From Streptomyces sp. CGMCC 4.7035 (GTDB taxonomy: Bacteria; Actinomycetota; Actinomycetes; Streptomycetales; Streptomycetaceae): 64,000 nt of DNA. The notes beneath the pieces were generated by a model. It worked only from the letters and a program-made list of their open reading frames with translations, had not been told where the DNA came from and made no database searches. A program made the translations under genes and the position numbers. Positions within the stretch are counted from its first letter, which is position 1. Each line of letters opens with the position of its first letter. Below, one piece after another: positions 42,241 to 50,331 of the stretch. The stretch is from assembly GCF_031583065.1 (NCBI RefSeq), contig NZ_CP134053.1, positions 4,154,001-4,218,000 on the forward strand, written 5' to 3'.

Positions 42241-43155
42241 ATGTCGGGGCCATTGGAAGGCAAGATCGCACTGGTCGCCGGGGCGACGCGGGGCGCGGGA
42301 CGGGGAATCGCCGTGGAGCTGGGCGCGGCCGGGGCCACCGTCTACGCGACCGGGCGCAGCACGCGTGAGCGGCGCTCGGAATACGACCGGCCCGAGACCA
42401 TCGAGGACACCGCCGAGCTGGTGACCGCGGCGGGTGGGCGCGGCATCGCCGTGCCCACCGACCACCTGGTCCCCGCCGAGGTGCGCGCCCTCGTGGACCG
42501 TATCGAGGCCGAACAGGGGCGCCTGGACATCCTCGTGAACGACATCTGGGGCGGCGAGAAGCTCTTCGAATGGGACCGTCCCGTGTGGGAACACGACCTC
42601 GACAAGGGGCTGCACCTGCTGCGGCTCGCCGTCGACACGCACGCGATCACCCAGCACCACGCGCTGCCCCTGCTGCTGCGTCACCCCGGCGGCCTGGTCG
42701 TCGAGATGACCGACGGAACGGCCGAGTACAACCGCGAAACCTACCGGGTCTCGTTCTACTACGACCTCGCCAAGGCGTCCGTGCTGCGCATGGCCTTCGC
42801 CCTCGGCCATGAACTCGGGCCGCGCGGCGCCACCGCGGTGGCCCTCACCCCCGGCTGGTTGCGCTCGGAGCTGATGCTCGACCTGTTCGGGGTGACGGAG
42901 GAGAACTGGCGCGACGCCCTGGAGCGCGTACCGCACTTCTGTATCTCCGAGAGCCCGTACTACGTCGGCCGCGCCGTCGCCGCCCTGGCCGCCGACCCCG
43001 GCGTGGCGCGCTGGAACGGCGCGTCCCTCTCCAGCGGGCAGCTCGCCCAGGTGTACGGCTTCACGGACCGCGACGGGAGCCGCCCGGACGCCTGGCGGTA
43101 TCTCGTCGAGGTGCAGGACGCGGGCAAGCCGGCGGACGCGACGGGGTACCGCTGA
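42241..43155 (+). CDS. SDR-family oxidoreductase
   Basis: A 304-residue short-chain dehydrogenase. The N-terminal cofactor motif is GATRGAGRG, then NDIWGGE in place of the usual NNAG, and an active-site YYDLAKAS (YxxxK type). LTPGWLRSELML occupies the substrate-loop position. It belongs to the larger SDR group with a long C-terminal extension seen in actinomycetes. ATG 42241 has GGAGGT five bases before it, which decides against the upstream in-frame GTG at 42181. The substrate is unknown. Confidence 0.9.
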   Translation: MSGPLEGKIALVAGATRGAGRGIAVELGAAGATVYATGRSTRERRSEYDRPETIEDTAELVTAAGGRGIAVPTDHLVPAEVRALVDRIEAEQGRLDILVNDIWGGEKLFEWDRPVWEHDLDKGLHLLRLAVDTHAITQHHALPLLLRHPGGLVVEMTDGTAEYNRETYRVSFYYDLAKASVLRMAFALGHELGPRGATAVALTPGWLRSELMLDLFGVTEENWRDALERVPHFCISESPYYVGRAVAALAADPGVARWNGASLSSGQLAQVYGFTDRDGSRPDAWRYLVEVQDAGKPADATGYR

Positions 43156-43313
43156 CCGGATCCCCGGGAGCGCTCGGCATCAGGGCCGCACGGCGCCTAG
43201 GCTGGGCAACGATCACGTCGTCGGGGGCGACGGTGCCGTCACGCGGCCCATGAGCGGTCGTCGCCGGGCGGTCCGCGGTGCCCCGCCCCGCCCCGAGTGA
43301 AGGCAGGAGTCGC

Positions 43314-44282
43314 ATGGAGTACGTGAAGCTCGGTTCGACGGGACTGGACGTGTCCCGCATCTGCCTGGGCTGTATGAGCTTCGGCATCCCCGACCGCGGC
43401 ACGCACACCTGGACCCTTGACGAGGAGGCCTCCCGCCCCCTGATCCGCCGGGCGCTCGACGCCGGCATCAACTTCTTCGACACGGCGAACGTCTACTCGG
43501 ACGGCACGAGCGAGGAGATCGTCGGCCGGGTGCTCGCCGAACACGCCCGCCGCGACGAGATCGTGCTGGCGACGAAGGTGCACGGCCGTATGCGGCCCGG
43601 ACCCAACGGCGGCGGCCTGTCCCGCAAGGCGATCATGACGGAGATCGACCACAGTCTGCGCCGGCTCGGCACCGACTACGTCGACCTCTACCAGATCCAC
43701 CGCTTCGACCCCGTCACCCCCATCGAGGAGACGATGGAGGCCCTGCACGACGTGGTCAAGGCGGGTAAGGCCCGCTACATCGGGGCGAGTTCGATGTACG
43801 CCTGGCAGTTCTCCAAGGCTCAGTACACGGCGCGGCTGAACGGCTGGACGCGGTTCGTCTCCATGCAGAACCACTACAACCTCCTCTACCGGGAAGAGGA
43901 ACGCGAGATGCTGCCGCTGTGCGCCGACCAGGGCGTGGGCGTCCTGCCCTGGAGCCCGCTGGCGCGCGGGCGTCTGACCCGTGACTGGGACGACACCAGC
44001 GAGCGCAGCCGCACCGACGAGTTCGGCAGGCGGCTCTACCAGGAGGGCGACCGGGCGATTGTCGAGGCGGTGGCAGCGGTCGCCGCCGAACGGGGCGTCC
44101 CGCGCGCCCGGGTCGCCCTGGCCTGGCTGCTGCACCAGTCCACCGTGACCGCGCCCATCGTCGGCGTCACCAAGCCGCACCACATCGACGACGCGGTCGC
44201 CGCGGTCGGCATCGAACTCACCGACAAGGAGATCGAGGCACTTCAGGAGCCGTACACACCGCGCGCCATCAGCGGCCACTGA
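43314..44282 (+). CDS. Aldo/keto reductase
   Basis: A 322-residue TIM-barrel reductase. The start MEYVKLGSTGLDVSRICLGC and the tetrad motifs FFDTANVYSDG (Asp/Tyr), LATKVHG (Lys) and YQIHRFD (His) are all present. NADPH-binding is seen in LAWLLHQSTVTAPIVGVTKP. It reduces aldehydes or ketones; the natural substrate is unknown. ATG 43314 has AGGCAGGAG upstream. A strong terminator follows 19 bases after the stop. Confidence 0.93.
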   Translation: MEYVKLGSTGLDVSRICLGCMSFGIPDRGTHTWTLDEEASRPLIRRALDAGINFFDTANVYSDGTSEEIVGRVLAEHARRDEIVLATKVHGRMRPGPNGGGLSRKAIMTEIDHSLRRLGTDYVDLYQIHRFDPVTPIEETMEALHDVVKAGKARYIGASSMYAWQFSKAQYTARLNGWTRFVSMQNHYNLLYREEEREMLPLCADQGVGVLPWSPLARGRLTRDWDDTSERSRTDEFGRRLYQEGDRAIVEAVAAVAAERGVPRARVALAWLLHQSTVTAPIVGVTKPHHIDDAVAAVGIELTDKEIEALQEPYTPRAISGH

Positions 44283-44301
44283 CACCGCGTCGGGATACGG
44301 A

Positions 44302-44330
44302 AGGGGCGGTACGGTGCCCGTACCGCCCCT
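44302..44330 (+). terminator. Strong hairpin terminator of the aldo/keto reductase gene
   Basis: A perfect 13-bp stem, AGGGGCGGTACGG (44302-44314) with CCGTACCGCCCCT (44318-44330), and a 3-base loop. Confidence 0.8.
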
Positions 44331-44402
44331 GCGCGCGAGGCCCCCGACGCGCCCGCGTCACCGAAGACGACGGTGAGCTGACGGGCGCCCCCGGGCCGTC
44401 GC

Positions 44403-44699
44403 ACCCTCGCCGGACACGCGGCGGCGCGCGGGGTCCGTGTCAACCTCGTGGCGCCCGGCACGGTCCGCACCACCGCGTGGGAGGGCCGCGACGCGGACCT
44501 CGCCGCGGCGAGCGGGCTGTACCCGCTCGGCCGGGTCGGCGAGCCGGAGGACATCGCGGCGGCCGTCGCGTTCCTCGCCTCCCGGGACGCCGCGTGGATC
44601 ACAGGCACGACACTCCGCGTCGACGGCGGTCTGCTCGCCGTGAACACGGGATTCCGGCGGGCGGTGCGGCAGCGCGAGGAGAGCCACGAGTCGCTGTAG
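44403..44699 (+). pseudogene. C-terminal remnant of an SDR oxidoreductase
   Basis: The plus-strand frame reads AAARGVRVNLVAPGTVRTTA, then YPLGRVGEPEDIAAAVAFLA and ITGTTLRVDGGLLAV, the last third of a classical SDR. The cofactor and active-site regions are absent. The short piece before it (TLAGHAAARGVRVN) looks as if a few codons of the usual active-site helix were deleted. There is no start with a ribosome site. It sits between the AKR terminator and the 3' end of the GT39 gene. Confidence 0.75.
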
Positions 44700-44705
44700 G
44701 GCGGT

Positions 44706-46691
44706 TCAGCGGCCGGATCCTGTCTCGCACCGGTAGAGCAGGGGCAGGTGGGCATCGGAACCGTATGCCGTCCCCGGTACTTTCGCGCAGTGCGATGTGA
44801 CCCAACGCGTGACCTCGTTGCCGGGAGGGGCGGCCGCTCGGGGCAGCCCGGCCGGGTGGGCGTGCCGGAGCGCCACATACCGCAGTTCGCCCGTGTCGAT
44901 CAGGTGGCGGAACCCGTCGAGGGTGGGGTAGGGAACCTTGCCGGTGTAGCCGCCCATGGGGAGCACCGACGCGTCGGCCTCCAGGATGTAGGGCGCGGCG
45001 TCGGACCATCGGGGCATGGCCACAAGGTACTTCGCCCCGTTCCGGTGTGCCGTGAGGTAGGCAAGGAGCCGCAGGTCCGCCGGCGAGAGCAGTGACGCTC
45101 CGCTGCCTTGCGGGCGGACGACGGGACCGACCCGGCCCATGCCGCCGGGCTGGTTGTAACGGGGGGACAGCGCCGAGGCAGACCATGCGGCCGGCACCAG
45201 GAGGAGCGCGGCGAGACCGGCCGCCAGGCCGGCCACGAGGATCCGTGGCCGCTTGGCCATGAGCCGGTGGCCCACGCCGAGGACGGCCAGGGCGAGGAGA
45301 CACAGGGCGACGGCGGCGGGGGCGAGCCAGCCGAAGAAGTGCGGGTACCACAGCGTCAGAACCACACACCACACGACGTTCGCGGCGGTCACCGCCGGCA
45401 GCACCCAGGCACCGCGGCCACCGGCCCGGCACGCCCGCCAGGCGCGGACCAGCCCGGCACCGCTCAGCGCCGACAAGGCCACGGCGACGACACCCATGTA
45501 GTACGTGTGACCGGTGACGCTGCCGAAACTGAACGCGGCGAAGAAGGTGGCCAGCCACACGCCCCACATCAGATACCCCGCGAGTGCCCGGTCGGTACGG
45601 GCGACGCGGCGGCGCCACGCGACCGTGAGACCCCATACGAGGGCGCACCCGGCCAGCGGGTACAGCCACCCCGTCTGTGTGGCCAGTCCCGGGCTGAACA
45701 TCTTGAACACGCTGTGTTCCATGTCCGGGCCCGGACGTACGGCAGCCCGTGAGCCCTGGCCGGTGACGACGCTGCCCGTGGCGGCCGCGTCGATGCCGAC
45801 CGCGTTGAACCGGGTCAGGAAGTTGTAGCCGACGACCAGGCTGAAGGCCGAGTTGTCCGTGGTGCCGTCGAGATAGGGGCGGGACTGAGCGGGGACGACC
45901 GTCGCGACGACCATCCAGGACGCCGACACCGCCAGGGTGACCGCACCGGCCAGGGCGACATGGCCGGCCCTGCGGCGCAGGCTTGTGGGCGCGGCGACCA
46001 GATAGGCGACGGCCAACGCCGGCAGCACCGCCCAGGCCTCCAGCATCTTGCACTGGAAGGCCACCCCGACCCAGACCGCGGCCGGCAGCAGCGTACGCAG
46101 CCGGGGCCGCTCGACGGCCCGCCAAGTGGCCTCGGCGGCCAGGAGAAGCAGCAGGACGAACGGCGCGTCCTCCACGATCGACCGGCCCAGCCCCACGGTC
46201 ACCGGGGTGAGCGTGAGGAAGGCCGCCGCCAGCAGCCCCGCCGGGACACCGGCCCAGCGGCGGACCAGCAGATGGAGGAGGAGTACGCAGGCCACGCCCT
46301 CGATCGCCTGGGGCAGCACCAACGCCCACGGGTGAAAGCCGAAGACCATGACCGACAGGGCCTGAGGCCACAGGAAGCCGGGCAACTTGTCGAGGGTGAT
46401 GGAGTTGCCCGGGTCGAACGACCCGAAGAAGAACGCGACCGGGTTGTCGGTCATGCTGCGCACGGCGGAGCCGTAGAACGTGTGGTAGACGCTGTGGTCG
46501 ATGCCCCACGTGTAAAGGACGGCCGCGAGCGCCGTGATGGACAGCAGCACCGGAAGCTCGTAGCTCGGCCGTGGCAGCCGTGGCTCACGGGGAGGCCTTC
46601 CTCCGTCGTGAGGGCGGGCCGTGGCGGTCGCCAAGGCCGTCGTGGGCTCGGCGCCGGGCGCCGCAGTCGATCGGGCATGGGGGCTGAGCAT
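44706..46691 (-). CDS. GT39/PMT-like membrane glycosyltransferase (YkcB-type mannosyltransferase)
   Basis: A 661-residue polytopic membrane protein with about eleven to twelve helices. The first extracytoplasmic loop contains TWGIDHSVYHTFYGSAVRSM and SITLDKLPGFLWPQAL, where the Asp and the DKLP/P-type motif are typical of the ArnT/PMT superfamily that uses polyprenyl-phosphate sugars. The C-terminal soluble part (about 540-655) follows AYLTAHRNGAKYLVAMPRWS, as in actinobacterial YkcB-like proteins. It probably glycosylates a cell-envelope substrate. The start is ATG 46691. There is no operon partner. Confidence 0.88.
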   Translation of the reverse strand: MLSPHARSTAAPGAEPTTALATATARPHDGGRPPREPRLPRPSYELPVLLSITALAAVLYTWGIDHSVYHTFYGSAVRSMTDNPVAFFFGSFDPGNSITLDKLPGFLWPQALSVMVFGFHPWALVLPQAIEGVACVLLLHLLVRRWAGVPAGLLAAAFLTLTPVTVGLGRSIVEDAPFVLLLLLAAEATWRAVERPRLRTLLPAAVWVGVAFQCKMLEAWAVLPALAVAYLVAAPTSLRRRAGHVALAGAVTLAVSASWMVVATVVPAQSRPYLDGTTDNSAFSLVVGYNFLTRFNAVGIDAAATGSVVTGQGSRAAVRPGPDMEHSVFKMFSPGLATQTGWLYPLAGCALVWGLTVAWRRRVARTDRALAGYLMWGVWLATFFAAFSFGSVTGHTYYMGVVAVALSALSGAGLVRAWRACRAGGRGAWVLPAVTAANVVWCVVLTLWYPHFFGWLAPAAVALCLLALAVLGVGHRLMAKRPRILVAGLAAGLAALLLVPAAWSASALSPRYNQPGGMGRVGPVVRPQGSGASLLSPADLRLLAYLTAHRNGAKYLVAMPRWSDAAPYILEADASVLPMGGYTGKVPYPTLDGFRHLIDTGELRYVALRHAHPAGLPRAAAPPGNEVTRWVTSHCAKVPGTAYGSDAHLPLLYRCETGSGR

Positions 46692-46919
46692 GGCTGCGCC
46701 TTCCAGGTCTCCCGCGGATTCTTCACCGTCGCGTCGGTCCGGCTCGGCCGCATCGCCTCACCGGACCATCGACCACGAAGAGGGAGTCGTGCGCGGCCTC
46801 GTTGTCCGATTCATTCAGGAGCTCGGTAAGAAGTCGCTCACCCTGCCCGACGGGGTGGCGCACAGGTGATGCCCCCATGCCCCGGTACGGGGCGTCCCCC
46901 GATGACCCGAGCTTCCCGA

Positions 46920-47603
46920 TCAGGAACCGGTGGTGCCAAGGGCGGCGAACACGGCGCGGTGCTCGCCGCCGTCCGGGGAGCGCCAGCCGGCGGTGACGTG
47001 GCCCGAGGTGTTGGCGGGGGAGGCGTCGGCGGGGGAGGCGGCGGGCAGGAGGACACGCGCCACGTGGAGGGCCGACGGCCGGTCGGGCGCGGACGCGGCG
47101 GCAGCCACGGTGAGACGGGTGCCGTCAGGGCCGTTGGCCACCGTCGTCGAGACGAGCCCGGTCGTGACAGCGGCGCCGCCCACGTGGACCGTGACGGACG
47201 GGTCGGGTGTGTCGGTCAGACTCTGGGCCTGTGGTTCGGTGCGGCCCTGGAGGAGTTCCAGCAACTGGGCGACCAACACAGGGTCCTGTGTTCCGTCGTA
47301 GATCCACCGCTTTCCCAGGACGCCGTGCTCGGAGGTGCCGATGAGGGCCCCTTCGGCTCCTTCGAGGGCTGCGCCCCGGTAACTGAGCGGTACGTGGTAG
47401 GAGACCGGCTGGTCGCCGGACTCGTCGGTGACCACCATGAACTCGATCCCGACCTCACCCTGCGGGTCGTCCAGCCGGAACCCGCCGGCCTTGGACAACA
47501 CCGGCTCGCGGTCCGCGCCGAGATACCAGGGCTGGGTGGGGAGCCAGGGGGTGAGGAGCTCCAGCTTGGTGGGGGTCAAGGTGGTCCTGTGAATGATCGC
47601 CAT
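46920..47603 (-). CDS. Maltokinase N-terminal cap-like domain protein
   Basis: A 227-residue protein beginning MAIIHRTTLTPTKLELLTPW, with KAGGFRLDDPQGEVGIEFMV and IGTSEHGVLGKRWIYDGTQD. This is the pattern of the maltokinase N-terminal cap domain (often mislabelled 1,4-alpha-glucan branching protein). The kinase domain itself is absent, so it is a stand-alone cap-like protein and its function is unknown. The start is ATG 47603 with AGGGGG almost abutting it. The 228 bases upstream of the GT39 gene (46692-46919) hold no gene. Confidence 0.8.
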   Translation of the reverse strand: MAIIHRTTLTPTKLELLTPWLPTQPWYLGADREPVLSKAGGFRLDDPQGEVGIEFMVVTDESGDQPVSYHVPLSYRGAALEGAEGALIGTSEHGVLGKRWIYDGTQDPVLVAQLLELLQGRTEPQAQSLTDTPDPSVTVHVGGAAVTTGLVSTTVANGPDGTRLTVAAAASAPDRPSALHVARVLLPAASPADASPANTSGHVTAGWRSPDGGEHRAVFAALGTTGS

Positions 47604-48040
47604 GCCCCCTGAACGTGTACCGCGACACCCCCGATTCCCGGCCGTGCTCGCGGAGTTGTGAAGGTTCCGTGTCCCGAGCCGGTCCGCAGGCCGGCCCGGA
47701 TCGGAGGCCGCGCCGGCGGCGTTCACGCCAGGCGTCAACGACCCGTGGCACGCCGTGGACCAGCACCTCGCCGCCGAGCCGGTACCCGCACTGCGCCGGG
47801 CACCGGCCGAACTTCCCGCGGATCGAGGCCGCCGCCCCGGTCGGCATCCCCGCCAGGACGGGCCGCGGTACAGCGCGGCCGCCGCGGACGAGGCTGCGGT
47901 CGGCCGCACCGTGGTAACCCCGATCCGGCCCCGATCGGAAGCTCGGCGCGAAGCGGGCGTGACGCCCTTCCGGCGAACGGGTGAAGGGATTCGTCCTCTC
48001 GGCCGGGCGGACGGTACACGAGCGGCGTACAGGGAAGGGG
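47604..48040. other. Divergent intergenic region before the malic enzyme
   Basis: 437 bases with open frames on several strands but no recognisable protein, consistent ribosome site or motif. It must contain the promoters of the maltokinase-cap gene and the malic enzyme gene; I could not place them. Confidence 0.4.
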
Positions 48041-49738
48041 ATGCACGACCCCTCTTCACTGGACCGTACGATGACCCACCTTCCCGGACAGACCACCACT
48101 CAGGGCGCCGCGCTCCTCGCCGACCCCCTGCTCAACAAGGGCACAGCGTTCACCCGGCCCGAACGCGAGGCGCTCGGTCTCGACGGGCTGCTGCCGCCCG
48201 CCGTCGAGACCCTCCACGAGCAGGTGGCCCGCGCCCACCAGGCATTCCTCGGCTACGACAAGCCGCTCAACCGGCACATCTATCTGCGCCAACTGCAGGA
48301 CACCAACGAGGTGCTCTTCTACCGTCTGGTCACCGAGTACCTGGAAGAGCTCCTGCCGATCGTCTACACACCCACCGTCGGGGAGGCGTGCCGGCGCTTC
48401 AGCGACATCTACCGGCGGCCGCGCGGTCTTTTCCTGGCCTGGGAGGACCGCGACCGGTTCCGCGAGATCCTGCGCAACCGCCCGTACAAGGGCTCCGTCG
48501 ACGTCATCGTCGTCACCGACGGCCAGCGCATCCTCGGCCTCGGCGACCAGGGCGTCGGCGGCATGGGCATCCCGATCGGCAAGCTCAGCCTCTACACCGC
48601 CATCGGCGGTATCCCGCCGGCGCGCACCCTGCCGATCCTGCTGGACGTCGGCACCGACAACGAACAACTGCTGTCCGATCCACGCTATCTGGGCCGACGC
48701 GAACACCGGCTCACCGGTGCCGAGTACGACGAGATGATCGAGACGTTCGTCTCGGCGGTCGAGGCGGAGCTGCCGGGGACGCTGCTGCAGTGGGAGGATT
48801 TCGCCACCGTCCACGCCCGCCCGATCCTCACCCGCTACCGTGACCGGCTGCTCACCTTCAACGACGACATCCAGGGCACCGCGGCGGTCGTGCTGGGCGC
48901 GCTCTCCACGGCGTGTCAGGTGGCCGGCTCGCCCTTGACCGAACAGCGGCTGGTGGTGCTGGGGGCGGGCTCCGCCGCCGTGGGCGTGGCCGACATGATC
49001 CGCACCGCCCTCGTGGACGAGGGCCTCTCGGAGGCGGAGGCGGCCGACCGGTTCTGGTTCGTCGACGTCGACGGGCTCCTTGTGACCTCGCGCACCGATC
49101 TGACGGAGGAGCAGCGGCTGTACGCGCGTGCGGACGGCGAGGTGTCCGGCTGGGACGGCACCGGGCTCGCCGAGGTGGTGCGCCATGTCGAGCCGACGGC
49201 GCTGATCGGTCTGTCGACGGCGCACGGCGCGTTCACCGAGGAGATCGTGCGGCAGATGGCCTCGACCTGTGAGCGGCCGGTCATCTTCCCGCTGTCCAAC
49301 CCGACCTCGCACGCCGAGGCCGAACCGGCGGACCTCGCCCGCTGGACGGACGGGCGGGCGCTGATCGCCACCGGTTCCCCGTTCCCGCCGCTGGAGGTGG
49401 ACGGCCGGGACGTCCCCGTGGCGCAGGCCAACAACGTGTACATCTTCCCGGCCATGGGCCTTGCCGTGGCGGCCGGCGGGGCGACCAGGGTCACCGACCG
49501 GATGCTGGTGGCCGCCGCGCGTGCCGTCGCCCGGCATGCGACGCGGGCGGCCGCCGGCGTCCCGGGACCGGCGCCGCTGCTGCCGCCGCTCGGCGGCATG
49601 CGCGAGGCGGCACGGGAGATCGCGGTGGCCGCGGCGCTCGCCGCCGTCGAGGACGGGGTGGCTCCGAAGGCGACCGAGGCGGACCTGCGCGAGGCGGTGG
49701 CGCAGACGCAGTGGACCCCGGACTACCCGGCCTCCTGA
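48041..49738 (+). CDS. NAD-dependent malic enzyme
   Basis: A 565-residue enzyme of the long MaeA/eukaryotic-like type, oxidatively decarboxylating malate to pyruvate. Diagnostic blocks are LPIVYTPTVGEACRRFSDIY near the N-terminus, DGQRILGLGDQGVGGMGIPI, the metal/substrate motif FNDDIQGTAAVVLGAL, the dinucleotide motif VVLGAGSAAVGVADMI and PVIFPLSNPTSHAEA. ATG 48041 follows an AGGGAAGGGG run; ATG 48071 is an alternative without a ribosome site. It probably feeds pyruvate and reducing power in growth on C4 acids. It is followed by the 13-bp minisatellite. Confidence 0.93.
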   Translation: MHDPSSLDRTMTHLPGQTTTQGAALLADPLLNKGTAFTRPEREALGLDGLLPPAVETLHEQVARAHQAFLGYDKPLNRHIYLRQLQDTNEVLFYRLVTEYLEELLPIVYTPTVGEACRRFSDIYRRPRGLFLAWEDRDRFREILRNRPYKGSVDVIVVTDGQRILGLGDQGVGGMGIPIGKLSLYTAIGGIPPARTLPILLDVGTDNEQLLSDPRYLGRREHRLTGAEYDEMIETFVSAVEAELPGTLLQWEDFATVHARPILTRYRDRLLTFNDDIQGTAAVVLGALSTACQVAGSPLTEQRLVVLGAGSAAVGVADMIRTALVDEGLSEAEAADRFWFVDVDGLLVTSRTDLTEEQRLYARADGEVSGWDGTGLAEVVRHVEPTALIGLSTAHGAFTEEIVRQMASTCERPVIFPLSNPTSHAEAEPADLARWTDGRALIATGSPFPPLEVDGRDVPVAQANNVYIFPAMGLAVAAGGATRVTDRMLVAAARAVARHATRAAAGVPGPAPLLPPLGGMREAAREIAVAAALAAVEDGVAPKATEADLREAVAQTQWTPDYPAS

Positions 49739-49842
49739 TGCCCGGCGACCGGTCGTCTCCGCGCCCGGCACCGACGTACGGACGCCACGGCCGCCGCCGG
49801 GCGGCCATTGACCGCGCCGGGCAGCCGCCCTGCCTGTCCCAT

Positions 49843-50096
49843 GGCCGACGTGCGTGGCCGACATGGGTGGCCGAGGTGCGTGGCCGACGTGCGGCCGACG
49901 TGCATGGCCGACACGGGTGGCCGCCATGGGTGGCCGCCATGGGTGGCCAACGTGCGTGGCCGACATGGGTGGCCAACGTGCACGGCCGACGCGTATGGCC
50001 GACACGGGTGGCCGACATGCGGCCGACATGCGGCCGACGCGCGCGGCCCGCATGGGTGGCCGACGTGCGTCGCCGACGCGTACGGCCGACACGCAC
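49843..50096. repeat. 13-bp minisatellite, about 20 units
   Basis: Twenty head-to-tail units with consensus GGCCGACRTGSGT. Seventeen are 13 bp and three are 11 bp (at 49882, 50010 and 50021). The two main variants are GGCCGACATGGGT and GGCCGACGTGCGT. A 13-bp period cannot keep a reading frame, so this is not a protein repeat. It lies between the malic enzyme stop and the glycosyltransferase operon. The rest of 49739-50331 holds only a hairpin (50187-50212). Confidence 0.9.
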
Positions 50097-50186
50097 GGCG
50101 TGCCGCGGACGCGGCCCCCGCCGTGCCCCTTCACGTAGCGTGGAAGGGCGGAGGGCACAGCCCTCGCCGCCACGAGTCGCGCAAGC

Positions 50187-50212
50187 GCGACCCCGCGCGA
50201 TGCGGGGGTCGC
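50187..50212 (+). terminator. Hairpin upstream of the polyol-phosphate transferase operon
   Basis: GCGACCCCGC (50187-50196) pairs with GCGGGGGTCGC (50202-50212) with one bulged G and a 5-base loop. It may terminate transcription from malic enzyme through the minisatellite. Confidence 0.5.
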
Positions 50213-50331
50213 CGTGCCAGTGCTGAATCCGGGCGCACCCCGGCCCGCGGGATGCCTTCGCGGGCGCCGCCGAGCCGCGGCGGTGACGAGACCGCTGTCC
50301 GGAGAGTCCGAATCCGAGACGAGAGGTGGCC

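Noticed and set aside
49843..50096. The 13-bp array as a CRISPR
   Set aside because: Units are contiguous with no unique spacers, much shorter than CRISPR repeats, and there are no cas genes.
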